Source: UBA4416 sp964543545
GTDB lineage: Bacteria > Bacteroidota > Bacteroidia > B-17B0 > Aurantibacillaceae
NCBI GenBank assembly: GCA_964543545.1
Contig: CAZIYT010000004.1
Coordinates: 310,001 to 374,000, forward strand
Direction of reading: 5' to 3'
Length of the DNA stretch: 64,000 nucleotides
The notes beneath the pieces were generated by a model that worked only from the letters and a program-made list of their open reading frames with translations, made no database searches and was not told the origin of the DNA. Made by a program: the position numbers and the translations under genes. Positions 51,895 to 60,893 of the stretch are shown in pieces. Position 1 is the stretch's first letter; every line of letters begins with the position of its first letter.

Positions 51895-54042
51895 ATGAAT
51901 TCACTTAAGACAGTATTGTTTTTGCTTTGCCTCAGCTCATCCATGCTGGCGCAGAATGTAGAATTTGAAAAGGCTAATTTCCCCGATAAGAAAGACCAGC
52001 TGAAAGAAGCGAAGAAAGCGCTGGAGGAAGGCAAGGACGCCTTTATCCTGGGAAGAAAGGAATACCAGTTTATCCTCGATGAGTACGTGAATGCGCATGG
52101 CTATTACCCGACGAGCAGGAACGACTACAGGCATGCCGGCGATATTTATTTCAAGCAGGCCAAGCCTTTTTTGGAAAAGGCGCAGGAGTTCAATCCGAAC
52201 AACGCCGATTTGAATTACATGCTGGGTTTCATTTCCTTCAACCTGAACCCGCAATCGCCTGAGGCCATCAAATACCTGGAAAAGGCTTATTCCCTGAGTA
52301 CACAGATCCCGGAAGACGGAATTTACCTGCTCGGCTGGGCCTGCCAGATCAACCTGAAATGGGACGATGCGATCAAATATTACCAGGCTGCCATGAGCCG
52401 CTATTCGGCCAATGCCAAAGAGAATGCGGTGCCTATGGCCGATGTTACCAAAAAGATCCAGGAATGTAAAACCGGCAAGTTGTTAGTAGCCAGCCCGCAA
52501 CGCATCTTCGTGGATAACCTGGGGCCGGAGATCAATACAAATTACCCGGAGTACAGTGCGTTTATTACAGCCGATGAATCGATGATCGCCTTCACGGCCT
52601 GCCGTAATACTACGACGGGTGGGAAAAGTGACGGCGAGAATGGCGGTTATTTCGAGGACCTCTATATTTCCGGAAAGAAAGGCCGCAAATGGGCGCAGGC
52701 GCAGAACTTCGGGCCCATCGTTAACAGCGAGGACCATGACGCGACGGCGGGCTTGTCTTCCGATGGCACCATCCTCTTTGTATATAAGTTCAAGGAAAAA
52801 GACGGCGGAGATATTTATGTGAGCTACCTGAACGGAAATGTGTGGAGCAAGCCGGAGCACCTCAATAAAAATATCAATTCCAAAGCGCACGAATCGTCGG
52901 TGAGCTTGTCGTATGACGGCAAGCGCCTGTATTTTGTGAGTGACCGTGAAGGCGGCCTCGGCGACCGTGATATCTACTATTCCGATAAGGATGCTAAAGG
53001 CGAGTGGGGGCCGGCGGTCAACGCAGGCCCTGTGCTGAATACCAAGTATGCTGAGGAAGGTGTGTTCATTCACCCTGATGGCAAGACCATTTATTTCAGC
53101 TCGAAAGGACACAATAATATGGGTGGCTACGATATTTTTAAATCGGTGTTTGAGAATGGCAAATGGGGCGAGCCGGAAAATTTAGGTTACCCGATCAACG
53201 GGCCGGATGACGATGTGTTCTTCGTGATCAGTGGCAGCGGGCATCATGGCTATTTCGCCTCGGCCAAGCAGGGCGGATACGGCGATAAGGATATTTACAA
53301 GATCACTTTCCTCGGTCCTGAAAAAACGCCGCTGATGATGAATGAGGATAACCTCCTGGCCAGCGTTACAGCGCCTGTCAGCGAATTCAAAGCGGAGAAG
53401 ATAGAATCAAGCGGTCCGAAAATGACCATCCTTAAAGGGGTGATCACCGATGAGCAAACGAAACAGCCACTGGAGGCCAGCATCGAGCTGGTAGATAATA
53501 CAAAGAACGAAGTGATCGCGGTATTCAAATCGAACAGCACCACCGGGAAATACCTGGTGTCCTTGCCAAGCGGTAAAAACTATGGCATTGCCGTGAAGAA
53601 GGAAGGTTACCTCTTCCATTCGGAAAATTTCGATTTGCCGGCAACAGCCAATTTCCAGGAAGTGGAAAAAAACATTGAGCTGAAAAAGATCGACATCGGG
53701 AAAACAATTACGCTGCGTAACATTTTCTTTGATTTCGATAAAGCCACGATCCGCCCTGAATCAGCGAATGAGCTCGACAGGCTCATCAAATTGCTGAGCG
53801 AGAATCCGACGATCAAAATAGAATTGGGAAGCCATACCGATAGTAAAGGCAGCGATGATTATAACCAGAAATTATCGCAATCGCGTTCTCAATCGGTGGT
53901 GACTTACCTGATAGGCAAAGGCATCGCAGGCGACAGGCTGGTGGCTAAAGGTTATGGTGAGACGGTTCCGGTAGCGACCAATGATACCGATGAAGGCCGG
54001 CAGATGAACAGGCGCACCGATTTTAAAATTTTGAGTAAGTAA
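51895..54042 (+). CDS. PorE-like protein: TPR, PD40 propeller, carboxypeptidase-regulatory and OmpA domains
   Basis: The product is 715 residues with signal peptide MNSLKTVLFLLCLSSSMLAQ. In order it has a TPR-like helical part (about 25-200), a PD40/WD40-like propeller (about 205-480, with words such as YDGKRLYFVSDREGGLGDRD), and a carboxypeptidase-regulatory domain (about 505-595, MTILKGVITDEQTKQPLEAS). It ends with an OmpA peptidoglycan-binding domain (about 600-715, with IFFDFDKATIRPESANELDR and ELGSHTDSKGSDDYNQKLS). This order matches PorE, a T9SS component of Porphyromonas held to peptidoglycan. The lipobox is absent. The same order also occurs in other OmpA proteins. A histidine kinase gene starts 3 bp after the stop. 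Confidence 0.85.
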   Translation: MNSLKTVLFLLCLSSSMLAQNVEFEKANFPDKKDQLKEAKKALEEGKDAFILGRKEYQFILDEYVNAHGYYPTSRNDYRHAGDIYFKQAKPFLEKAQEFNPNNADLNYMLGFISFNLNPQSPEAIKYLEKAYSLSTQIPEDGIYLLGWACQINLKWDDAIKYYQAAMSRYSANAKENAVPMADVTKKIQECKTGKLLVASPQRIFVDNLGPEINTNYPEYSAFITADESMIAFTACRNTTTGGKSDGENGGYFEDLYISGKKGRKWAQAQNFGPIVNSEDHDATAGLSSDGTILFVYKFKEKDGGDIYVSYLNGNVWSKPEHLNKNINSKAHESSVSLSYDGKRLYFVSDREGGLGDRDIYYSDKDAKGEWGPAVNAGPVLNTKYAEEGVFIHPDGKTIYFSSKGHNNMGGYDIFKSVFENGKWGEPENLGYPINGPDDDVFFVISGSGHHGYFASAKQGGYGDKDIYKITFLGPEKTPLMMNEDNLLASVTAPVSEFKAEKIESSGPKMTILKGVITDEQTKQPLEASIELVDNTKNEVIAVFKSNSTTGKYLVSLPSGKNYGIAVKKEGYLFHSENFDLPATANFQEVEKNIELKKIDIGKTITLRNIFFDFDKATIRPESANELDRLIKLLSENPTIKIELGSHTDSKGSDDYNQKLSQSRSQSVVTYLIGKGIAGDRLVAKGYGETVPVATNDTDEGRQMNRRTDFKILSK

Positions 54043-54045
54043 TTT

Positions 54046-55284
54046 ATGTTCCAAAAATACTGGAGTCGGGTTTCAAGGATCGGGATTAAGGAAGGGTATG
54101 ATGATAGCTTGACCAAACGTATTACGCTCACCAACCAGTTCAGTGTCATTGCCCTGACGATCTTTTTTTTCAGCGGGCTCAACAATCTTTCCCTGGGGGA
54201 TACCTTTTCAGGCGTTTTGCTAGAAGGCTTTGTGCTGGTGTGCCTTTTCGGCCTGTATATGAACGGCCGCAACCATCACGACTTTGCCATTATCTTTTTG
54301 TTCATGACCATTAACCTGGCCGTGTTCTATTTTAATTCCTATTCGGGTGTTTTATCGGGAACCTACCTCTATTACTTCCCGCTGATTCTTGCCATCGCCT
54401 TTGTGTTCAATATCAGGACAGACCAGAAGGTCATTTTTCTGAACCTGTTTTTTATCATCCTGCTGATCCTGGTCAATCTGTTGACACGTTATGAATTATT
54501 CACCAGCAACTTCATCAACGATGAAAAGCGCTATCAGATGTTTGTATTCAACCTGCTGTTCAGCTGCCTGGCGGTAGGCTTTTTTATTTACCTCACGATC
54601 AAGAACGGGCTTAAGGAATCGGAGCTGTATAGCCAGCGGATTGCAGAGCATGAGCAGGCAGAGAAAAAAATCAAGGAAGCTTTGGCAGAGAAAGAAGTCC
54701 TGTTGTCGGAGCTGCACCATCGTGTCAAAAACAACCTGGCCATTATTTCCGGTTTGTTCAGTCTGAAGATCGGCAACGATCCACCTTCGGAAGCAAGGAA
54801 CGTACTCGTGGAAAGCAGGAACCGCGTGATCTCCATGTCGCTCATTCATAACCGCCTGTATAAAAACAATAATTTCACCGATGTCAATTTCGAGCAATAC
54901 ATCGCAGAGCTTATTTCCGAGATCAATGCGTCCTATCCTTCCATTTCCGGATCGGTTAAGGTAACGACCGATATCGGCGATGTGGTGCTGAACATTAATA
55001 TTGCCGTGCCCTGCGGGCTGATCCTGAACGAGCTGCTGACCAATTGCTACAAGCATGCCTTTACAGGTAAGGGTGAGGGAACGATCCATGTATCTTTCAA
55101 GCAGGAAAAAGAAACCTATACCTTATCTGTCAGCGATAACGGGATAGGCCTCGCCTCAGGTTACCAGGAAAAGGAATCGCTTGGACTGTCGGTGATCGAA
55201 GCACTCAGTGAGCAGTTGAACGGAAGCTTTGACTACTCCTCTGCTACGGGAACCACCTTTGTTCTGAAATTTCAAAACGGATAG
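54046..55284 (+). CDS. Membrane sensor histidine kinase (HisKA_2 type)
   Basis: The product is 412 residues. Six hydrophobic segments lie in residues 28-190, with little periplasmic sequence, so sensing is probably within the membrane. A short coiled coil (about 190-220) leads to the phospho-acceptor region SELHHRVKNNLAIISGLFSL (221-240; H224 or H225). The ATPase domain has LILNELLTNCYKHAF and LSVSDNGIGLASG. HisKA_2 kinases often work with separate regulators; none is adjacent. It begins 3 bp after the PorE-like gene's stop and is surely in the same operon. It is convergent with the next gene, with only 8 bp between stops. Confidence 0.92.
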   Translation: MFQKYWSRVSRIGIKEGYDDSLTKRITLTNQFSVIALTIFFFSGLNNLSLGDTFSGVLLEGFVLVCLFGLYMNGRNHHDFAIIFLFMTINLAVFYFNSYSGVLSGTYLYYFPLILAIAFVFNIRTDQKVIFLNLFFIILLILVNLLTRYELFTSNFINDEKRYQMFVFNLLFSCLAVGFFIYLTIKNGLKESELYSQRIAEHEQAEKKIKEALAEKEVLLSELHHRVKNNLAIISGLFSLKIGNDPPSEARNVLVESRNRVISMSLIHNRLYKNNNFTDVNFEQYIAELISEINASYPSISGSVKVTTDIGDVVLNINIAVPCGLILNELLTNCYKHAFTGKGEGTIHVSFKQEKETYTLSVSDNGIGLASGYQEKESLGLSVIEALSEQLNGSFDYSSATGTTFVLKFQNG

Positions 55285-55292
55285 CTTCCGGC

Positions 55293-57158
55293 TTAGTTTA
55301 CCACCAGTTTCTTGATAAGGCTACGGTTGCCGGTATACAGGCGCACCAGGTAGATACCTTGCTGAAGTGAGGCATTGATCTCTACCGCTTTACCGGCTTC
55401 AAGGATGCTCTGCTGTGTATGAATGCATTTTCCGGTCAGGTCGAATACATCAATTTCCACGCTGCCCGAAGAAGCAGAATTCATGGACAAGTACACGCTG
55501 CTGCCTGTAGCGGAAGGATTGGGGAACAGGCTAAAGTCTTTTTCAGACGCGAAGCTTACAGCGACCACAGAAGAGTAGTTGTATCTCCTGTTATGATCTG
55601 TTTGTTTAAGCCTGTAATAAGTGATCCCCTCGAAAGGCTGTTCATCATACATGTCGTAGCTGCTGCCATACAGGGAGCCCGTCGCTTTTTTATCGCCGAG
55701 TGTTGTATAATGCTGTGCGTCCTTGCTGCGTTCAACGGTGAAAGATGCTGCATGCTGTTCGCCCGTTGTTGTCCAGGATAACCTCACCGTGCTCGCTTCT
55801 TTTTCTCCCGTAAAGCTTAGGAGCTCTACCGGCAGAGGCCCGCCCATGCTCAGAATGCCTGTGTTGTTTACGCCACCGCCATTGCCGGCATAAGAAGCGC
55901 CCGAAGCATTGTTCATGCCACCGGTGCCATTCGTGGTGGTGGTTGCAATATTCACCGTTGGCTGCATCGCAGAAAAAATGATAGCGCCTTGTCCGCCACC
56001 GCCACCGCCTCCGTGTTCCGCACCGTCGCCCACATTACCTCCGTTACCGCCATTGGCGTTGATGCTCAGGGGGCAGGTGCTGCTCGCCGAATAATTCGTC
56101 ACCTGTAGCACGATTGTTCCTGCTGCGCCACCACCGCCGGCGCCGTCGTTTCCGCAGCTGGCTGTGCTGCCGCCGTTGGCGGTGATCTTCACGGCGCTGC
56201 TACACACCGTATTGGTCACAAGGGTAGTTGCTTTCAGGAGGATAATGCCTCCGCCGTTGCCACCGTCGAGCCCTACCGTATTATTTTGTTGTCCACCGCC
56301 GCCACCACCGCCCATAAAGATGCGGTTGCTGGCAATCTGTGTGCTGAGGGAAATTCCGCCGAGGCCGCCGGCGCTGTTCACGCCCGTGCCGCAGCTGTAG
56401 CCAAAGCCGCCATCACCACCGGCCGAGTAGTTTCCGCCGCCACCACCACCGCCGTTGTGTTCGTTGCCGCCACCGCCGCCATTGAGGATCTTGCCGCGGG
56501 CATTGGTATAATTGACATCGCTTACTTTGTAAATGCCTTCGCCCTTGAATGCCTGGCTGTTGGAGCTTGTTCTGAATAAATTGGGAAGGCATGTGCCTGC
56601 CACCGCATTGGAGTTGATGAGGCCTTTGCGGAAGCCGATCAGGTCAGCATTCACCGGGTGATTGAGGGTCAGGGTATTGGTGACTTCAAAGGCGATCACA
56701 CCACCCACATTGCCATCCCAGCTAAGCCCGGTGATGGTATTGGTGGTTGTATAATTACTGCCCATCGACCTGTAGCTGATGAGCTGGAGCGACGCGTTGG
56801 TTCCGGTATGATACGTATTGATCAATGCAGAAGAAAGGGTAATGGTGGTTGGCGTTCCGGTAGCCGGTGAGCGGGAGGCAATGGTGCCGATCTCATAAAG
56901 GCCTGCACTTGAAATGGTGGAAAGATTGCCGAAAGAGGAATCGTCTGTTGTGTTGGAACCGATCACATCGTCCTGCATCTGCATGATGACGACTTTGCCA
57001 CCAACGGTAAAGGTATGGCTGGCCTGGTTGACATTGATCACCGTGAGCTGGGTTCCGCCGGTGATGCCGCTGATTTTGGCATAAGCATTCAGGATCTGGG
57101 CCTTGGAAGCAAGAGAGAACAGAAAAAAGAAGGAACAAAGAAATTTCAGGGTTGTCAT
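55293..57158 (-). CDS. Glycine-rich T9SS type A cargo protein
   Basis: The product is 621 residues with a signal peptide ending LASKAQ. Residues 22-220 are a beta-rich domain with GGTQLTVINVNQASHTFTVG. Residues 225-430 contain repeated polyglycine runs (GGGGGNEHNGGGGGGGN and others) with Asn and Ser between them, the type of sequence that forms polyglycine II sandwiches. Residues 437-530 are a fibronectin-like domain (VELLSFTGEKEASTVRLSWT). The tail FSLFPNPSATGSSVYLSMNS to LIKKLVVN is a type A sorting domain. It should be a cell-surface protein; adhesion or ice or surface binding are possible but unproven. The promoter is at 57170-57177. Confidence 0.9.
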   Translation of the reverse strand: MTTLKFLCSFFFLFSLASKAQILNAYAKISGITGGTQLTVINVNQASHTFTVGGKVVIMQMQDDVIGSNTTDDSSFGNLSTISSAGLYEIGTIASRSPATGTPTTITLSSALINTYHTGTNASLQLISYRSMGSNYTTTNTITGLSWDGNVGGVIAFEVTNTLTLNHPVNADLIGFRKGLINSNAVAGTCLPNLFRTSSNSQAFKGEGIYKVSDVNYTNARGKILNGGGGGNEHNGGGGGGGNYSAGGDGGFGYSCGTGVNSAGGLGGISLSTQIASNRIFMGGGGGGGQQNNTVGLDGGNGGGIILLKATTLVTNTVCSSAVKITANGGSTASCGNDGAGGGGAAGTIVLQVTNYSASSTCPLSINANGGNGGNVGDGAEHGGGGGGGQGAIIFSAMQPTVNIATTTTNGTGGMNNASGASYAGNGGGVNNTGILSMGGPLPVELLSFTGEKEASTVRLSWTTTGEQHAASFTVERSKDAQHYTTLGDKKATGSLYGSSYDMYDEQPFEGITYYRLKQTDHNRRYNYSSVVAVSFASEKDFSLFPNPSATGSSVYLSMNSASSGSVEIDVFDLTGKCIHTQQSILEAGKAVEINASLQQGIYLVRLYTGNRSLIKKLVVN

Positions 57159-57169
57159 ATATAAGGGCG

Positions 57170-57177
57170 CAAAGCTA
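57170..57177 (-). promoter_or_regulatory. -7 promoter element for the glycine-rich cargo gene
   Basis: On the minus strand TAGCTTTG is an exact TAnnTTTG match, 11 bp before the ATG at 57158. The remaining 57178-57447 spacer shows no gene. It contains a CCGGACAATCCGG palindrome (57277-57289) and a -7-like TATCTTAG (57416-57423) for the plus-strand gene. Confidence 0.5.
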
Positions 57178-57447
57178 TTGAAAAAAATACCGAAACAGGT
57201 TAAGTTTTCGTCAAGACTTTACAAAAATTCTACCAAATTGTAAAAAACAGTAAATTCACCGCAAAAACCCATGCTACCGGACAATCCGGACATACAGGCG
57301 AGGAAAAATTAGCAGGTAATCCGTAAATCACCGGCTTTTGAAAGCAGGACAGGCTGTTTTATAAATTATTATCGTTTTAGTATGACCCGGCGAATCCCTA
57401 TAGCCGGTAAATGATTATCTTAGTTGCATTATATAACACCCTATTTT

Positions 57448-60291
57448 ATGGAAACAACTCAACCACGGAAAAAGAAAAGTTTAATCAGGCGTATTTTTAA
57501 ATGGACAGGAATTACCTTCCTCTTGTTATTGATCCTCGTAATCATAGCGCCTTTTCTTTTCAAGGATAAATTGATCCAGCTCGCGAAGGATGAAGCCAAC
57601 AAGAGCCTCAACGCCAAAGTGGATTTCGGTGAATTCGACCTGACGTTGTTCAGCTCTTTCCCCGATTTCAGATTCAAGATCCAGAATGTGAGTGTGATCA
57701 ATAAAGAGCCTTTCTTAGGCGATACGCTTGCTTTTATTAAAGAATTATCGTTCGATCTTAACCTGAAGAGTGTGATCAGCGGTGATAAATACCAGGTGAA
57801 TTCTATTCTCCTGGATAGCCCGGTGATTAATGCCACGGTGCTTCCGGATGGCAGGGCGAGCTACGATATTACCAAGCCGTCGACCGATACCACGACCGGA
57901 GCGCCGGATACGAGCGCTACCAAATTTGCCCTGCAGCTGAAATCCCTGCAGATCAAACATGCCAATATTTCCTACAATGATATGAAAGGTTCCATGTCGG
58001 CCGTGCTGAAAGACATGAACTATACCATGAGCGGCGATTTTACACAGGATGTGTTTGTGCTGAGCAACTTGCTGGAAATTGCGGAAACTTCCTTTAATAT
58101 GAGTGGGGTAGGCTACCTCACCAAAGTGAAAACCTATCTCAAGGCGGACCTCGATATGGACATGCCGAACATGAAGTTTGCCTTTAAGGAAAATGAGTTT
58201 GGCCTGAACGATTTACTATTAGCCTTCGATGGTTTTGTGGCCATGCCGAAAGAAGACATTACGATGGACCTGAAATTTGCTACCAAGCAAACCGAGTTCA
58301 AATCCATCCTCTCATTGATTCCAAGTGTGTATTCGAAAGACTTTGCCAGCGTGAAAACATCCGGCAAGCTGAAACTGAATGGTATGGCCAAAGGCACAAT
58401 GCATAGCAGCCCTGACGGGAAAAGCGATAAGTATCCATCGTTTGAGGTCAACTTAGGCATTGCAGATGCGATGTTCAAATATCCTTCCTTACCGAAAGCG
58501 GTGAATAACATCAACATCGATGTGCATGTGGAGAATAAAAAAGATTTCCTGGATGCGACGGTGATCGACGTAAACAAATTCCACCTCGAGATGGGAGGGA
58601 ACCCGATCAACCTGTGGGCGCACGTGAAAACGCCGATCTCCGATCCTGACCTGAGTGCGGAGGTGAAAGCGATGATCAACCTGGCTTCGGTGAAAGAGTT
58701 TATTCCACAGGAAAAAGGCGACGACATGAGCGGGATCATCAAAGCGGATATTGCCGCTGCGGGCCGCATGAGCAGCATCGAGCGCAAAGAATACGAAAAA
58801 TTCAAGCTGGCCGGTACCCTCGAGATCGACCAGATGAACTATAAAACAGCCACGCTGCCTTATGATGTCCTCCTGAATACCATGAAGATGAACTTTACCA
58901 ACCAGTTCGTTGAGCTGACAGCTTTCGATGCAAAGATGGGCAAGTCTGACATTAAGGCAAATGGTAAGATCGACAACTTCATGCAATACATTTTTAAAGA
59001 TTCCCTCATTGTAGGGCACTTTAATATGCAGTCGAACTTAATGGATATCAACCAGCTGATGTCTTCTTCCTCAACGTCTACCGCTTCGGCAGAGCCTGCA
59101 AAACCGGCAGCGGCAGATACAGCAGCCATGAGCGTGGTGGAAGTGCCGGGCAATATCGACTTCGTGCTGAATGCAACGATCGGCAAATTGTTGTACGACA
59201 ATTTAGTGATTGAAAACACAAACGGGAACATCGTGGTGCGCAAGAAAAAACTGGACATGACCAATCTGAAAATGGGTCTGTTGGGCGGCAACGTATTATT
59301 GAACGGCTATTACGAAACTACAAATCCTAAGAAACCAACCATCGACTTTAATATCCGTGTTGAGAATTTCGATATTCAGAAAACCTTTACAACGTTTAAC
59401 ACCGTACAGAAAATTGCACCGATCGGCCAATATGCCAAAGGGATGTTTACGGCTACTTTAGAGAACTTTAAAGCGGACCTCGATCCTCACATGTCGCCGA
59501 TCCTCGCTTCCCTGAGCGGTAACGGCGTATTTAAAACCAACAGCGTGGCCTTTAGCGGCTTCCCTCCGTTTATGAAGTTGGGCGAAGCGCTGAAGATCGA
59601 GCAGCTGAAAAACCTGACCCTGGATAATGTGAATGCGGATTATGAATTTAAGGACGGCCGCATTGCCCTGCGCAATCCTGTGAAAGTGAAGATCGGGAAA
59701 TCGATCAATGCAGACATTACCGGTTCTACGGGCTTCGACCAAACCATTGATTATAACTGGAAAATGGCAGTGCCTACCGAGCTGTTCGGCTCACAGGCCA
59801 ACACCGTGGTGGCAGGCTTACTGGGCCAGGCCAATACTGCAGCGGGAACCAACCTGAGCGTTCCGAAGATCATCAATGTAAATGTAGGCTTCGGCGGCAC
59901 GATCATGAAACCGACGATCAAAACCAACATGAAGAGCGATGGTAAATCGGCGGTAGAAAATGTGAAAGAGCAGGTGGTGACAGCTGTAAAAGACAAAGCC
60001 AACGAAGAGGCGCAGAAGATCCTGGCGGATGCACAGGCGCAGGTAGCCAAGCTGAAAGCCGATGCACAGGCTGCTTCGGATAAGATCCGTGCAGAAGGCT
60101 ATGCCGCCGCGGATAAGCAACTGGAGGAAGTGAAAAATCCTCTGGCAAAAGTGGCTGCTAAAAAAGTAGCGGAAGCTGCCAAGAAAGAAGTGGATAAGAA
60201 AGCACAGAAAGTCCTGGACGATGCTGATGCGAAGGGTAATAAGATCCTGGAAGATGCCAAGGCGAAAAGCGCGGCAGCGGCAGGCAAGTAA
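57448..60291 (+). CDS. AsmA-like inner-membrane protein with helical C-terminal tail
   Basis: I start this at the ATG at 57448 (METTQPRKKKSLIRRIFKWT, 947 residues). A positively charged N terminus precedes one membrane helix (about 21-40, FLLLLILVIIAPFLF). The long periplasmic part is AsmA/DUF748-like, with alternating beta strands such as GKLKLNGMAKGTM and ADIAAAGRMSSIERKEYEKF. The AsmA-like C-terminal region is at about 590-800. A tail of about 110 residues (835-947) is almost pure Ala/Lys/Glu/Asp coiled coil (ILADAQAQVAKLKADAQAAS). AsmA proteins are thought to form bridges for phospholipids between membranes. The helical tail is unusual for the family. Confidence 0.88.
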   Translation: METTQPRKKKSLIRRIFKWTGITFLLLLILVIIAPFLFKDKLIQLAKDEANKSLNAKVDFGEFDLTLFSSFPDFRFKIQNVSVINKEPFLGDTLAFIKELSFDLNLKSVISGDKYQVNSILLDSPVINATVLPDGRASYDITKPSTDTTTGAPDTSATKFALQLKSLQIKHANISYNDMKGSMSAVLKDMNYTMSGDFTQDVFVLSNLLEIAETSFNMSGVGYLTKVKTYLKADLDMDMPNMKFAFKENEFGLNDLLLAFDGFVAMPKEDITMDLKFATKQTEFKSILSLIPSVYSKDFASVKTSGKLKLNGMAKGTMHSSPDGKSDKYPSFEVNLGIADAMFKYPSLPKAVNNINIDVHVENKKDFLDATVIDVNKFHLEMGGNPINLWAHVKTPISDPDLSAEVKAMINLASVKEFIPQEKGDDMSGIIKADIAAAGRMSSIERKEYEKFKLAGTLEIDQMNYKTATLPYDVLLNTMKMNFTNQFVELTAFDAKMGKSDIKANGKIDNFMQYIFKDSLIVGHFNMQSNLMDINQLMSSSSTSTASAEPAKPAAADTAAMSVVEVPGNIDFVLNATIGKLLYDNLVIENTNGNIVVRKKKLDMTNLKMGLLGGNVLLNGYYETTNPKKPTIDFNIRVENFDIQKTFTTFNTVQKIAPIGQYAKGMFTATLENFKADLDPHMSPILASLSGNGVFKTNSVAFSGFPPFMKLGEALKIEQLKNLTLDNVNADYEFKDGRIALRNPVKVKIGKSINADITGSTGFDQTIDYNWKMAVPTELFGSQANTVVAGLLGQANTAAGTNLSVPKIINVNVGFGGTIMKPTIKTNMKSDGKSAVENVKEQVVTAVKDKANEEAQKILADAQAQVAKLKADAQAASDKIRAEGYAAADKQLEEVKNPLAKVAAKKVAEAAKKEVDKKAQKVLDDADAKGNKILEDAKAKSAAAAGK

Positions 60292-60313
60292 TATTTTTCT
60301 GAACCATTCTGTT

Positions 60314-60766
60314 ATGGAAAAAGAACTGATCATTAAAAATACCATCACGATCGATGCTCTTGCACACAAGGTGTGGGACATCCTCGTGAACCCACAGCAA
60401 ACCAAAAAGTACATGTTTGGCTGCGAAACCGTCAGCGACTGGAAAGTGGGGAGCGAGCTGTTGTGGCGCGGTGTGTTCGACGGTGTGGAGCTGGTGGCGG
60501 TCAAAGGCCATGTGGTGGCTTTTCACCCGGAGAAATTGCTGGCTTATACCACCATCGATCCCAACAATGCCGCTATTCCGGATGTACCGGAAAATTACAC
60601 GACGGTGACCTATCACCTCACTGAAAAAAGCGGCAGTACGGAGCTTACCATCACGCAGGGCGATTACGCCAGGGTGGCCGATGGAGAGAGCCGCTACAAC
60701 GACAGCATGGCCGGCGGTGGCTGGAGCTCTATCCTGGAACAGATCAGGCAAATTGCTGAGGAATAA
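60314..60766 (+). CDS. SRPBCC (START/AHSA1-like) domain protein
   Basis: I start this at the ATG at 60314 (MEKELIIKNTITIDALAHKV, 150 residues); upstream in-frame ATGs fall inside the asmA-like gene. The fold opens with a strand and the helix APxxVWDILVNPQQTKKYMF, then DWKVGSELLWRG and a long C-terminal helix GGGWSSILEQIRQIAEE. This matches the AHSA1-like small ligand-binding family, which is cytosolic. The ligand is unknown. It begins 22 bp after the AsmA-like gene and probably shares its transcript. Confidence 0.88.
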   Translation: MEKELIIKNTITIDALAHKVWDILVNPQQTKKYMFGCETVSDWKVGSELLWRGVFDGVELVAVKGHVVAFHPEKLLAYTTIDPNNAAIPDVPENYTTVTYHLTEKSGSTELTITQGDYARVADGESRYNDSMAGGGWSSILEQIRQIAEE

Positions 60767-60876
60767 GGATATACCCTGAAATTAATTTACATTCGGATAA
60801 TGCAGGCTTTAGATCAGACCTGCATTTCTTTTTGTATCCTTAATATGCATCGTATATGGGCTTAATATTCGGCCCC

Positions 60877-60884
60877 TAAGTTTG
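60877..60884 (+). promoter_or_regulatory. -7 promoter element for the LpxH-like gene
   Basis: TAAGTTTG is an exact TAnnTTTG match. The ATG codons at 60894 and 60897 lie 9 and 12 bases beyond, so the 5' UTR would be only a few bases. The in-frame TTG at 60882 is part of this box and is not a likely start. Confidence 0.5.
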
Positions 60885-60893
60885 CAAAAACGA

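Noticed and set aside
58134..58805. Minus-strand frame of 223 codons
   Set aside because: It is antisense to the AsmA-like gene, a by-product of codon bias.
60882..60893. TTG start codon for the LpxH-like gene
   Set aside because: The TTG is part of a consensus -7 box, so translation should start at the ATG at 60894 or 60897.
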